Below are positions 8,429-17,362 of a stretch of 64,000 nt of DNA, piece after piece; position 1 is the stretch's first letter, and each line of letters begins with the position of its first letter. This stretch comes from RUG695 sp050943135 (lineage in GTDB: Bacteria > Planctomycetota > Planctomycetia > Pirellulales > Thermoguttaceae), in NCBI GenBank assembly GCA_050943135.1, contig JBMNOP010000009.1:1-64000 (forward strand). The letters run 5' to 3'. The translations under genes and the position numbers were made by a program. A model generated the notes under the pieces. It worked only from the letters and a program-made list of their open reading frames with translations. It was not told where the DNA came from and searched no databases.

Positions 8429-9943
8429 ATGAGCATGGGCTTTTCTCTGGGGCAATCTCAGAAACAAGAACAAAAGCAGATCCTGACCCAGCGGCTGATT
8501 CAGTCGATGGAACTCCTGCAGTTGCCTCTGTTGCAGTTGGAAGAGCGCATCGAAATCGAACTTGAAACGAACCCCGTCTTGGAGGCCATCGACGACATCT
8601 CCAGATCAGGGGGTGTTTCCGAAGCGAACGAAATGGAAGAGGCATATATCGATTCGCAAGAATCGGAAAGTCGAAAAGCCACCGACGATGAAGCCGAATT
8701 CCGGCTGGTTGAGGACTTCGCCGAAACTTACGCCGGCACAATTGACGAGGCACCGATCCGTTCACAGAACTGGCTTGAAGAAGCCGCCGAACGCCACCGG
8801 GACCTAATCAGTAATATCCCCTCGCACGGCGAGACGCTCGAAGAATACCTCCGCAGTCAGCTCGCCTGGTTCGACATGACCGATGCTCAACGGAAGGCGT
8901 GCGAGGTGATCATCGGAAACATCGACCGCAACGGACTGTTGACCACTCCGCTTGAAGAGCTTCGGAGCACCGAAACCGGCCCCGGGATTAATGCGAGACC
9001 AGGCAACAACCCGATGATCGCCCCGGAAGACTGGGCCCAAGCGCTCAAAACAGTTCAGTCGATGGACCCACCCGGAATCGGCGCATGCAGTGTCCCCGAA
9101 GCGCTTCTTCATCAGGTTTCGGACGAAACAACCGATGCACCATTGGTCCGCCAGCTGATCGAACGGCATTTCGATGACATCCTCCACAATCGGATTCCGC
9201 TGATCATAAAAGAGACAGGTTACCCCAAAGACCGAATTGAAAAGGGGATCGAGGAGATTCAGAAACTGAATCCCTATCCTGGGCGTGAGTTTGATGAGAG
9301 TACATCTCCTGCCGTCCTCCCCGACCTGTACGCGTTCAGAGACGAAAAAGGGGAATGGGACGTCGATATCAATGACGGGAACCAAATCCGGCTCGGCATC
9401 AATTCCAAATATCGGGCAATGCTGAAAGAAAAAGAGACCGACCGCGGGACCAAGAAATATCTCCGCCGGAATATCGCACATGCCCAATGGTTTATCGAAG
9501 CGTTGCGGCAGCGAAAGTTGACTCTCCTGCGGGTCGGCCGGGCGATCGTCAGACATCAGAGCGACTTCTTCGAACTCGGTCCGGAAAATCTTCGCCCCCT
9601 CAGAATGCAGCGGATCGCCGATGAACTCGGAATCCATATCGCCACGGTCTCGCGCGCATGCGACGGGAAGTGGCTGCAAGCTCCACGGGGGGTCTATCCG
9701 CTCAAATCGTTCTTTTCCGGTGCGGTGAAAACGGAGGGAAGTGCTGATGAACTGACATCAAGTGCGGTCAAAAGTAGGATGAAAGCAATGATCGACCGGG
9801 AAGAGAAAAAGTCTCCTCTCTCCGACGAGGAGATTGCTGCTCAATTGAAAACCGATGGAATCAATATCTCGCGTCGCACCGTCGCAAAGTATCGCGATGC
9901 ACTCAATATTCCGAGCAGTCGGCGGCGGAAAGAGTGGAGCTAG
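8429..9943 (+). CDS. rpoN: RNA polymerase sigma-54 factor
   Basis: Sigma-54 directs RNA polymerase to -24/-12 promoters that need an AAA+ activator to open. The protein is about 504 residues. Region I is intact, with Gln/Leu-rich QKQILTQRLIQSMELLQLPL near the start, then an acidic linker, the core-binding domain, the helix-turn-helix segment IHIATVSRACDGKWLQAPRG, and the RpoN box RRTVAKYRD near residues 482-490. The ATG at 8429 is chosen because AAGGAG at 8412-8417 is 11 bases upstream; an in-frame GTG at 8417 overlaps that site and is unlikely. The gene follows recR closely. Its TAG stop overlaps the convergent gene's stop through a CTAG palindrome. No sigma-54 activator lies in the window. 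Confidence 0.96.
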   Translation: MSMGFSLGQSQKQEQKQILTQRLIQSMELLQLPLLQLEERIEIELETNPVLEAIDDISRSGGVSEANEMEEAYIDSQESESRKATDDEAEFRLVEDFAETYAGTIDEAPIRSQNWLEEAAERHRDLISNIPSHGETLEEYLRSQLAWFDMTDAQRKACEVIIGNIDRNGLLTTPLEELRSTETGPGINARPGNNPMIAPEDWAQALKTVQSMDPPGIGACSVPEALLHQVSDETTDAPLVRQLIERHFDDILHNRIPLIIKETGYPKDRIEKGIEEIQKLNPYPGREFDESTSPAVLPDLYAFRDEKGEWDVDINDGNQIRLGINSKYRAMLKEKETDRGTKKYLRRNIAHAQWFIEALRQRKLTLLRVGRAIVRHQSDFFELGPENLRPLRMQRIADELGIHIATVSRACDGKWLQAPRGVYPLKSFFSGAVKTEGSADELTSSAVKSRMKAMIDREEKKSPLSDEEIAAQLKTDGINISRRTVAKYRDALNIPSSRRRKEWS

Positions 9944-11160
9944 TCGATCCGGACAAACCCGGTCATCTTTCCCGTGGTATCTGTAATGCGCGCAGCCGGA
10001 AAATAAGAGGAAGCGCCGTTCCCATAGAAATGTGCGGCGGAGAGGGTGTTTGAAAGACAATCGAATTCCTCGATTGTATCGTCCCCCCAGTCGATTTCCC
10101 AGAACGTGCCGGCCCGACCGGCGGCATCATCAAAACATATCTCGACTAGGAGGACCCGGTCATCGGCAAACGAAAAGAGATTACCGGTAATCGACGGAAC
10201 GACATCAATTCGCATAACATTCACCTCGACGGGACCACTAAGATTCCCGTCGGAATCAGCAACCGTCAACGAAACAATGCCGAGACCACTATCGAAATTC
10301 ATCTTGTTCGAGGAAAACCAGACCTCTTCCCCAGAGGCTCCGGCAACCCCCGTACCTGTATAATCCCAAAACCACGAATCGATCGACTTTCCCGACGACG
10401 AATAGGACCCCGCGCCTGAAAGAAAGAAACCGCAACCGGCCTGAACCGACACTCTTTCGGGTGAGACGCACGCAACAAGATCACCCGTTGTCTCGGGGAC
10501 AATCGTCATCGTGTAAGCTTGCGCTTCGACCGTCCAGTCCTCGGCACATTCGGCAGTGAAACCGATGGCCACCTCGGCCGGAGATATGAGATTCCGATCA
10601 AAATCGACATATAGCGAGACGAGCTCAATTCCGTTACCGACAGTATCGACCCCTCCCGTCCAGTCCCCAGAAAAGGAAAGATCGAACCAAACCGCCTTGA
10701 GGTACCAGTCACCCGCGATCGGGGCATCTTCCCCCCCCGCATAGAGATAGAAGGCATACTCCCCGTTTGAGATCAAATTGGAGGTAAACAGAGGGGTTAC
10801 CGTCAAATCGGGAACCGTAACAAGGGTGTCATCGGCAACCTGAAAACCGGCCGTGTCCGGGTCAAATTCCGAGGCAGAAAAAACCCCGAGCCCCGTCTTA
10901 TCGATTCCGATGTAGAGAGTCAGCGAAGTGAGATCGGACAAGATGGCCCGTGATGTTTCGAGGCATACAGTAAAGGATGCTCCGGTATCTCCGGCGATAG
11001 GAGACTTTCCCCTACCGGAGAGGGAAACGATGCTTCCGGCGTCGGTCGGAAGGGGGGAAGATTCCGCAGGAAACGCCACTTCCGCATCGTGGACGCCCGC
11101 GGTTACCGCCAAAAGCTCGCGATCCTCGAGACTTTCCAAAACCAACCGCGCATTTTTCAT
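9940..11160 (-). CDS. Surface protein with LEPR-xLL-like motif and PKD-like domain
   Basis: A 406-residue exported protein beginning MKNARLVLESLEDRELLAV, the same N-terminal motif as two other proteins here. A central segment resembles a PKD beta-sandwich: an opening like GCGFFLSGAGSYSSSGK, then IDSWFWDYTGTG, then VSLTVADSDGNLSGP. A second related segment near the C-terminus contains TFWEIDWGDDTIEEF and AAHFYGNGASS. Such domains mediate protein or glycan contacts at the cell surface; no enzyme motif is visible and there is no dockerin. GAGGTG lies six bases before the ATG, and a perfect TATAAT box is on the minus strand at 11304-11309. The gene ends tail-to-tail with rpoN, sharing bases of both stops. 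The function is unknown beyond export and adhesion-type architecture. Confidence 0.78.
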   Translation of the reverse strand: MKNARLVLESLEDRELLAVTAGVHDAEVAFPAESSPLPTDAGSIVSLSGRGKSPIAGDTGASFTVCLETSRAILSDLTSLTLYIGIDKTGLGVFSASEFDPDTAGFQVADDTLVTVPDLTVTPLFTSNLISNGEYAFYLYAGGEDAPIAGDWYLKAVWFDLSFSGDWTGGVDTVGNGIELVSLYVDFDRNLISPAEVAIGFTAECAEDWTVEAQAYTMTIVPETTGDLVACVSPERVSVQAGCGFFLSGAGSYSSSGKSIDSWFWDYTGTGVAGASGEEVWFSSNKMNFDSGLGIVSLTVADSDGNLSGPVEVNVMRIDVVPSITGNLFSFADDRVLLVEICFDDAAGRAGTFWEIDWGDDTIEEFDCLSNTLSAAHFYGNGASSYFPAARITDTTGKMTGFVRID

Positions 11161-11303
11161 GTCTTCACCTCAGGACTCACCCGAAATACCCAGGACACAT
11201 CGTATGGTCAAAGGAATGTTTTGGGAGCCGCCGATGCTCTCCGACAGCCGCACTCTCCGAAAAAGGAAATGGGCTGGGACAGATATATCGCACCTGCGAC
11301 CAT

Positions 11304-11309
11304 ATTATA
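11304..11309 (-). promoter_or_regulatory. Candidate -10 box
   Basis: A perfect TATAAT on the minus strand lies about 145 bases before the PKD-type surface protein gene. No good -35 box is seen at the expected distance, so confidence is limited. Confidence 0.35.
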
Positions 11310-11338
11310 TCATACTCCAATTGCCGGAAATGATCTTT

Positions 11339-12553
11339 TCAGCTTTCACTCGGAAATGTGTGCCCCATCCGCTCGCGCTTCGTTTCGATATAATGGCGGT
11401 TGTACTCATTGACTTCGCAAACGATCGGGACCTGTTCGACAACAGTAAGCCCAAATCCTTCGTAGATAAAGGCGTTGGTTTTTTTGGGATTATTTGTCAT
11501 CAGGCGGATCTTGTGCAGTCCCAAATCTTGAAGAATCTGGATCCCGATCCCGTAATCGCGCAGATCGACACCGTGACCGAGCGCCAGGTTGGCATCTACG
11601 GTATCGAGTCCGTCATCTTGCAGGGCATACGCCTTGATTTTTTCGGGAAGACCGATTCCGCGCCCCTCCTGTGGAAGATAAACTAAAACCCCCGCCCCTT
11701 CGTTCCGGATCATCGTAAGTGACTTGTGAAGCTGGTCGCCACAATCGCAGCGCAACGAGGCGATTAGATCACCGGTGAAGCAGGAGGAGTGAAGACGAAC
11801 CAGTGGCGCATCGACTTTCGTCGGATCACCATAGACGACCGCGACCGGGTCCCCTTCTTCGTACTTGATCTTGTAGGCATAGATACGAGCCGGACCGTAA
11901 CGGGTCGGTAAATTCGCCTCGGAAACGCGATCGACAATCCTCTCACGCTGGCGGCGATATTTGATCAGATCTTCGATCGTAATGATCTGAAGATTATGTT
12001 CTTCGGCAATCGCCATCAGTCGCTCGGTATTGGCACGGTCCCCCGTTTCGTCGAGAATTTCGCACAAAACACCACAGGGGCGCAGTCCCGCAATGCGCAT
12101 TAAGTCAATCACCGCCTCGGTATGCCCGGCCCGACGAAGAACCCCACCCTCTTTTGCTTCGAGTGGAAAAAGATGCCCTGGACGAACGAAATCGGTTGGT
12201 TTACTTTTCGGGTCGGCCAGAGCTAAGATTGTTGCTGTCTTTTCCTGAGCGGTAATCCCGGTACGGCATGAGACATGATCGACCGGAACCGTAAACGCCG
12301 TTCGTAAGGGTGCGGTATTATCTTGCACCATCTGATGGAGCTCTAAACGACGACACGACTCTGGTAAGAGCGGCATACAGACCTGCCCACGTCCGTTCTT
12401 GAGCATAAAATTGATCCCCTCAACAGTCGCCAATTCGGCAGCGCAAACGAAATCACCTTCGTTTTCCCGATTTTCGTCATCCATGACGATAATCAGTTCG
12501 CCGGCCTTCAATCCTTTGACCGCTTCTTCTATCGTCGAGAGACGCTTTGCCAT
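11339..12553 (-). CDS. ribBA: Bifunctional DHBP synthase / GTP cyclohydrolase II
   Basis: Makes the two precursors of riboflavin: 3,4-dihydroxy-2-butanone 4-phosphate from ribulose 5-phosphate, and the pyrimidine intermediate from GTP. Residues 1-200 are the RibB part, with the acidic DDENRENEGD loop (25-34) and RAGHTEA (141-147). Residues from about 205 are the RibA part, with zinc cysteines at 258, 269 and 271 and the EGRGIGL loop. At 404 residues both halves look complete. AGCGGAGGAG precedes the ATG. It is the last gene of the minus-strand run rho-ribH-nusB-ftsY-ribBA, only 18 bases after ftsY, and completes the riboflavin pair with ribH. No FMN riboswitch is visible directly before it. 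Confidence 0.96.
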   Translation of the reverse strand: MAKRLSTIEEAVKGLKAGELIIVMDDENRENEGDFVCAAELATVEGINFMLKNGRGQVCMPLLPESCRRLELHQMVQDNTAPLRTAFTVPVDHVSCRTGITAQEKTATILALADPKSKPTDFVRPGHLFPLEAKEGGVLRRAGHTEAVIDLMRIAGLRPCGVLCEILDETGDRANTERLMAIAEEHNLQIITIEDLIKYRRQRERIVDRVSEANLPTRYGPARIYAYKIKYEEGDPVAVVYGDPTKVDAPLVRLHSSCFTGDLIASLRCDCGDQLHKSLTMIRNEGAGVLVYLPQEGRGIGLPEKIKAYALQDDGLDTVDANLALGHGVDLRDYGIGIQILQDLGLHKIRLMTNNPKKTNAFIYEGFGLTVVEQVPIVCEVNEYNRHYIETKRERMGHTFPSES

Positions 12554-12571
12554 AAACTCCTCCGCTATCGT

Positions 12572-13504
12572 TTAATCCAAATTCTCGAACATCGCATCAA
12601 CAAAATCGCTCGGGCTGAACACAACAATGTCATCGGCCGACTCTCCCACACCAACATATTTCACGGGAAGCCCAACCTCTTTGCGAATCGCCGCCACAGC
12701 ACCGCCGCGGGCTGTGCCGTCAAGCTTTGTAAGAAAAATTCCGGAACAGGCAGCCGATTCGGTAAAGTGCCTCGCCTGACTAAGCCCGTTCTGTCCCATC
12801 GTTGCGTCCAGAACCAGGATCGATTCGTGAGGCGCCTCGGGAATCATCTTCTGGACGACACGCTTGATTTTTTCGAGTTCGTTCATCAGGTTTTTATTCG
12901 TCTGGAGCCGTCCGGCGGTGTCAATGATACACAGATCGGCACCAGTCTCGAGTGCTCGGGCAACTGTCTTGTGAGCAACACTCGCCGGATCGCTCTGTGC
13001 CGGTCCGGTAACGGTCTCTAAACCGAGACGCTCGGCCCAGATTTTGAGCTGATCGACCGCCGCGGCACGAAACGTATCGGCCGCACCCAAAACAATTTTT
13101 TTCCCCTGTGAAGCGTAGAGTTTACCGAGTTTGGCGATACTGGTTGTCTTGCCGCAACCGTTAACACCGCAAACGAGCCAGATCGTCGGGCCATTTTCGG
13201 CAAAACGCAGGGGAGCATCACCTTGGGCCATCAGCGACTTGAGCTTTTCTTTGACCACGTCGATGATCGCACCGCGCTCGACCACACGACCGCGAAACTC
13301 TTTTTTAACCTGATCGACAGACTCTTGTGCTGCGGCAACCCCCATATCGGTCTTGACCAAGACTTCAAAGAGATCGTCACAAAATGCATCATCAACCAGA
13401 CGCCCCTCAGCCTTGAACAGATCGCGCACGTCGGTGTTGAGGACCGAAACGGTCTTGGCGAGCCCCTGCTTCAGCCCCGACTTGACTTTACTGAAAAAAC
13501 CCAT
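12572..13504 (-). CDS. ftsY: Signal recognition particle receptor FtsY
   Basis: FtsY is the SRP-type GTPase that docks SRP-ribosome complexes at the inner membrane. The 310-residue protein has the N domain (about 1-95) and G domain. The P-loop GVNGCGKTT is at 113-121, followed by AADTFRAAAVDQL, IDTAGR, LDATMGQ, TKLDGTARGG and the closing GVGESADD. It lacks the long acidic A domain of the E. coli protein and begins directly with an amphipathic MGFFSKVKSGLKQGL helix that can bind lipid. Only a weak GGGA ribosome site is seen. The gene sits between nusB (28-base gap) and ribBA. Ffh is very similar but would carry a methionine-rich M domain, which is absent here. Confidence 0.96.
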   Translation of the reverse strand: MGFFSKVKSGLKQGLAKTVSVLNTDVRDLFKAEGRLVDDAFCDDLFEVLVKTDMGVAAAQESVDQVKKEFRGRVVERGAIIDVVKEKLKSLMAQGDAPLRFAENGPTIWLVCGVNGCGKTTSIAKLGKLYASQGKKIVLGAADTFRAAAVDQLKIWAERLGLETVTGPAQSDPASVAHKTVARALETGADLCIIDTAGRLQTNKNLMNELEKIKRVVQKMIPEAPHESILVLDATMGQNGLSQARHFTESAACSGIFLTKLDGTARGGAVAAIRKEVGLPVKYVGVGESADDIVVFSPSDFVDAMFENLD

Positions 13505-13531
13505 TTTCAGAGCTTCCCTTTCGAAATTGCC

Positions 13532-14086
13532 CTAGATATCCTGGGATTCGCAAGACGCATCGGTCGGGTACGTCTTTCCCCGAATCACTTTTCCAAGAAC
13601 CCCGTTGATGAATTTCGGGGATTCGGCATCTCTTCCGAATTTCTTCCCCAGTTCGATCGCCTCGTTGATCACAACCGCCTCGGGGGTGCCGAGATCGATT
13701 TCGGCGACCGCCATACGCAGAATATTTCGGTCGGTCAACGACATCCGTTCGAGTCGCCAGTTCTGAGATGCGGCAGTAAGACGTCGATCGATCTCGGCCC
13801 GCTTGGTAAGAGCCGTGTGGATCAGTCGGCGCGCAAAATCCGCCCATAACGCAGCCTCCCTCTCCGAGATTTTCCCTTTCGGAAGCGCATCGTCGGCCAG
13901 AAGTGCGTCGTCATCGCCCTCGGACTTGCCGCCGGTCTCCAATTCACGGAATTTCGTACGGATGTAGTCATCGTCAAGCGGAGTCAGCCCACCCGGATTG
14001 TACTCATGTCCACAAATAATCTGAAAAGCGATCATCCGGGCAAAACTCCGGCCGCGAAAACCGGATTTCTTTGCATTGTCTGTCAT
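13532..14086 (-). CDS. nusB: Transcription antitermination factor NusB
   Basis: NusB with NusE binds boxA RNA and helps antitermination of rRNA operons. The 184-residue protein is all-helical. It carries the family's start (RSFARMIAFQII) and C-terminal hallmark segments: RMSLTDRNILRMAVAEI, then PEAVVINEAIELGKKFG and FINGVLGKV. A less conserved acidic insert (GGKSEGDDDALLADDA) lengthens it relative to the usual 130-160 residues. It starts nine bases after the ribH stop, consistent with co-transcription. Its place beside ribH is common in bacteria. Confidence 0.93.
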   Translation of the reverse strand: MTDNAKKSGFRGRSFARMIAFQIICGHEYNPGGLTPLDDDYIRTKFRELETGGKSEGDDDALLADDALPKGKISEREAALWADFARRLIHTALTKRAEIDRRLTAASQNWRLERMSLTDRNILRMAVAEIDLGTPEAVVINEAIELGKKFGRDAESPKFINGVLGKVIRGKTYPTDASCESQDI

Positions 14087-14095
14087 CGCCGGAGG

Positions 14096-14944
14096 TCACT
14101 TGCCCTTCTTTGAAAACTTAAACTTTCCCCTTCTTCCGTCATCGTCCGATCCACCTTTCCCCTCCCTACGGAATCTCCTGCTACCGTACGAGTGTTTCTC
14201 GCCCTTTTTGTGATCAAAGCCCTTGTAACCGGAACTTTTGTGTTCGCGAGGAGAGAAGTCACGGGAGAAATGACGTCTACCGTGATGTCCGCGGCGTTCA
14301 TACTCCTCGTCGTCGTACTCACAGGGAAATTCGTCGTCGTACTCATCGTAAGAGCTGTCCTCGCCGTCAAAGTCACCTTCCTGATATCGTTTGACGTTAT
14401 TCAGGATCGAGTAGATCAGCTCATGTTCTCCGTTCGACTCCGGTTCCGGAAGTTGCGAAAGAAGATCGAGCATTTCGAGCATCGCCGTAGCAGCTTCTAT
14501 GCCCTTATTTCCCAGAACCTCTCCGGAGGTCTTGTCGGTGTTGGGTGATATGGGCGTTGAACGGGCCTCCGCCTGTTCGACTGTGTTACAGGTCAAGATA
14601 CCGAACGCAACGGGAACCGAGGCCTCAACGGCAATATGTCCCAGCTGCATGCTGACCATGCGGTTGATATGTTCGTCGTGTGTCGTTTCTCCTTTGATGA
14701 CACAGCCCAAACAAATAACACCCTGATATTCCTCATCGAAGGCAAGGCGCTGCGCCATCATCGGAATCTCGAATGCTCCGGGAACCCAAACCACATCAAT
14801 ATCGACGTCACGCACACCCCCCTCTTTTAACTTCGCCAGCGCGCCGTCTAAAAGGCGTTCAGTAATCGGTTTATTATACTTGGAGACCACAATGGCGATC
14901 TTCCCGGTGCCCGTCGGGGGGTATTTTCCTTCGTAAACAGTCAT
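14096..14944 (-). CDS. ribH: Lumazine synthase with long charged C-terminal tail
   Basis: Joins the RibA-derived pyrimidine with the RibB product to give 6,7-dimethyl-8-ribityllumazine, the penultimate step of riboflavin synthesis. Residues 1-165 form the complete lumazine synthase fold: VVSKYNKPITERLLDGA, WVPGAFEIP, VIKGETTHDE with the catalytic His at 89, GILTCNTVEQA, and GNKGIEAA. A short insert (about 131-143) precedes GNKG. Normal enzymes stop near 155 residues; this one continues to 282. Residues 190-215 are strongly acidic and Tyr-rich, and 217-282 are Arg/Lys/Gly/Ser-rich, ending GKFKFSKKGK. The tail reads in one frame to the stop, so it is not a sequencing artefact of a lost stop codon at 165. 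It is probably disordered. Its role is unknown. Confidence 0.95.
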   Translation of the reverse strand: MTVYEGKYPPTGTGKIAIVVSKYNKPITERLLDGALAKLKEGGVRDVDIDVVWVPGAFEIPMMAQRLAFDEEYQGVICLGCVIKGETTHDEHINRMVSMQLGHIAVEASVPVAFGILTCNTVEQAEARSTPISPNTDKTSGEVLGNKGIEAATAMLEMLDLLSQLPEPESNGEHELIYSILNNVKRYQEGDFDGEDSSYDEYDDEFPCEYDDEEYERRGHHGRRHFSRDFSPREHKSSGYKGFDHKKGEKHSYGSRRFRREGKGGSDDDGRRGKFKFSKKGK

Positions 14945-14995
14945 GGATGAAAATCTCCTTGCTTTTATACAAATTCAGAATCATCTACTCACGCA

Positions 14996-17362
14996 TCAAT
15001 ACTGCGGAATGTTCAGGCTCATCAGAAATTCGGCGTTATTCTGGGTCTTGGTAAGTTTTTGGGTCAGGAATTCCATCGCGTCCGGCGGATTCATCTCATT
15101 GAGAATTCGGCGAAGAATCGTCATGCGCTTGTATTCCTCGGGATCAAGAATCATCTCTTCACGTCGCGTACCGCTGCGCGAAATATCGATGGCCGGCCAG
15201 ATCCGCTTATCAACCAGCGAACGGTCAAGCCAGATTTCCAGGTTCCCCGTCCCTTTGAACTCTTCGAAGATAACCTCATCCATTCGGCTACCGGTGTCGA
15301 CCAATGCGGTCGCGATAATCGTCAACGAACCACCTTCTTCCACCTTACGAGCCGAACCAAAAAATTTCTTCGGTCGCTGAAGCGCACCGGCATCAACGCC
15401 GCCGGAAAGGGTCTTGCCGCTCGTCGGATATTCGCTGTTCCATGCACGGGCCAGTCGGGTAATCGAGTCGAGAAAAATTACAACGTCCTTCCCATATTCG
15501 ACCATTCGCTTCGCCTTGTCGAGAACCATTTCCGAAACCTGAATGTGACGGCTCGACGGCTCGTCAAAAGTGGAGCTGATCACTTCGCAATGGGGCCCTT
15601 TAACCTGCCGTTCCATATCGGTCACTTCTTCCGGACGTTCATCAACCAGAAGTATGAAGACATAAGCATCAGGGTAGTTGGTAAGCACCGAGCGTGCCAT
15701 CTTCTGCATGAGGATCGTCTTGCCGGCACGCGGGGGGCTGACAATCAGCCCACGTTGCCCGAACCCGACCGGAACGATCAAATCAACCACGCGCGTATTC
15801 ATGTCCTCCTCAGGAGTCTCGAGGATGATCCGTTGATCCGGATGCATCGCTGTCAGCTCGTCGTACATCGGTTTACTCAGAAGAAGGTTCGGATCCTCGT
15901 CATTGATCGATTCAATCCGAAGAAGGGCAAAATAACGCTCCTTCTCTTTCGGAGGCCGGATCTGACCGAAGACCGTCGAACCGTTCCGCAGACCGAACCG
16001 GCGAATCTGACTCGGTGAGATGTAGATGTCATCGGGGCAGGAGAGGTAATGAAATTCAGGATTCCGGAGAAAACCGAATTCTTCCGGAAGGATTTCAAGT
16101 GTCCCTTCGCCATACATCAGACCACTCGCCTTGATCTTTTCTTTGAGAACGCGGAAAACCGCTTCACGTTTCCTCTTACCGATCGCGTCATTTGGATCGT
16201 GATTGCGTGCCTCTTTGACAAGTTGCTGAGCCTCCATGCCTTGGAGAAGCGCGATATAATCGGCACCGGAGATTTCACGGGTATCGAGGGCGGCGACCTC
16301 ATCGGGCGTGAAAATTTCCGCCGTAGCTTCGTCGGAGTCTTTGGTACGGTAACGTTCCGAGGCAAGCTCTTCGGCCAGTGAGAGAGGTTCCCCGTACTTG
16401 CCGCGAGGGGCGTTTTCCGGTTCCATATGGTCGAGAATATCGTTCGGATACCCCGGATTGGTAAAACGGCGAGGAAAAAAGGGACGATAAGAACGATCCT
16501 GCTGGAACCTTTCGGTTGCAGGGGCACTTTCATTCACTCCCGTCCGCCCTGCATTTCCGGGAATCTCGTCATTGCTGCGAATATCACTGTCGCGGAGAAC
16601 GCGCAGATCGGTATCGCGGAAATGGCGCCGATAATAGCGCTCTTGGCGGTAACGGGGATTTTGATACCCCCCTTGCTGATACCCCTGACGATACCCGCCC
16701 TGTTGATAGCCTTGGCGGTATCCCCCCTGGCGGTACCCCTGCTGGTAACCTTGACGGTATCTCTCTTGTTGGTACCCTTGCTGGTAACCTTTATGGTATC
16801 CCCCTTGCGGATCGCCGTAATAGTCACCGTCGTTTTCGTAGCCGTCTCGCCCGTCGTTGTCTTCGGTACGGTTCTCGTCGCCGGCTTCCCGTTCGCTTCG
16901 CATGTTATTCTCGCTCTGAACGCGATCGGTGAAGGGGTCGCTTTTCCTGGTTATTTCGCTGCGGCTGCCAAGATATCCGTCCTGCGGCATGTCGTCGATA
17001 GGTTCGTTTTCAGAAGGGTTTTCTTCGCGCTTGTGACCGGTTCGACCGGTACCCTTCGGCTCCTCGGCGTCGATGGCGCGACGCAACCGACCGCGGTAAG
17101 CTCGGGTAGAGCGAGGCGAATCGGATGCTTCCGGCGCGTCAGCGGAGGAAGAAACCGTTTCCGGCTCGGGAGTGACTGATTCAGCCCGGTGGCGCCGACG
17201 GGCACGAGCGGCAGGAGAATTCCAGATTTCCTCGATTTCATCGGCGGCACGCGAGACGGCATCACCTGCCAAGCGATTGTTTTCGGAACGATCAAACTTT
17301 TCTTTCTCTTGGTCTCGGTCTTGCGGACGGTCATCCGATGGATCAGCTTTACTGCGTGCCAT
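14996..17362 (-). CDS. rho: Transcription termination factor Rho with long disordered N-terminal extension
   Basis: Rho is the hexameric RNA helicase that ends many transcripts. The conserved protein begins near residue 365, with an RNA-binding domain (GEGTLEILPEEFGFLR, DDIYISPSQIRRF) and the RecA-like ATPase with P-loop PPRAGKT (543-549), LLVDERPEEVT, the GKTLSGGVDAGAL loop and RIWPAIDISRSGTRRE. All these motifs are intact. About 365 residues precede it, so the protein is 788 long against roughly 420 in E. coli. The extension is charged, and residues 187-245 are a Tyr/Gln/Gly/Arg repeat built on GYRQGYQQG units. GAGGAG lies ten bases before the ATG. It is the first gene of the operon leading to ribH, nusB, ftsY and ribBA. 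Confidence 0.96.
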   Translation of the reverse strand: MARSKADPSDDRPQDRDQEKEKFDRSENNRLAGDAVSRAADEIEEIWNSPAARARRRHRAESVTPEPETVSSSADAPEASDSPRSTRAYRGRLRRAIDAEEPKGTGRTGHKREENPSENEPIDDMPQDGYLGSRSEITRKSDPFTDRVQSENNMRSEREAGDENRTEDNDGRDGYENDGDYYGDPQGGYHKGYQQGYQQERYRQGYQQGYRQGGYRQGYQQGGYRQGYQQGGYQNPRYRQERYYRRHFRDTDLRVLRDSDIRSNDEIPGNAGRTGVNESAPATERFQQDRSYRPFFPRRFTNPGYPNDILDHMEPENAPRGKYGEPLSLAEELASERYRTKDSDEATAEIFTPDEVAALDTREISGADYIALLQGMEAQQLVKEARNHDPNDAIGKRKREAVFRVLKEKIKASGLMYGEGTLEILPEEFGFLRNPEFHYLSCPDDIYISPSQIRRFGLRNGSTVFGQIRPPKEKERYFALLRIESINDEDPNLLLSKPMYDELTAMHPDQRIILETPEEDMNTRVVDLIVPVGFGQRGLIVSPPRAGKTILMQKMARSVLTNYPDAYVFILLVDERPEEVTDMERQVKGPHCEVISSTFDEPSSRHIQVSEMVLDKAKRMVEYGKDVVIFLDSITRLARAWNSEYPTSGKTLSGGVDAGALQRPKKFFGSARKVEEGGSLTIIATALVDTGSRMDEVIFEEFKGTGNLEIWLDRSLVDKRIWPAIDISRSGTRREEMILDPEEYKRMTILRRILNEMNPPDAMEFLTQKLTKTQNNAEFLMSLNIPQY

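Noticed and set aside
11161..12700. FMN riboswitch near ribBA
   Set aside because: ribBA lies inside an operon 18 bases after ftsY and no RFN-type conserved sequence is seen. Nothing similar was recognised before rho either.
16628..16804. Tandem repeats considered as a CRISPR array or direct repeats
   Set aside because: The units are short, lack spacers and are in frame with rho, so they are coding repeats. The Gly-Tyr tract at 24484-24678 was rejected for the same reason.
16427..17179. Plus-strand frame rich in Leu/Val/Pro that looks like a membrane protein
   Set aside because: It is the antisense of the Rho Tyr/Gln/Gly repeat; its hydrophobic look comes from the repeat.
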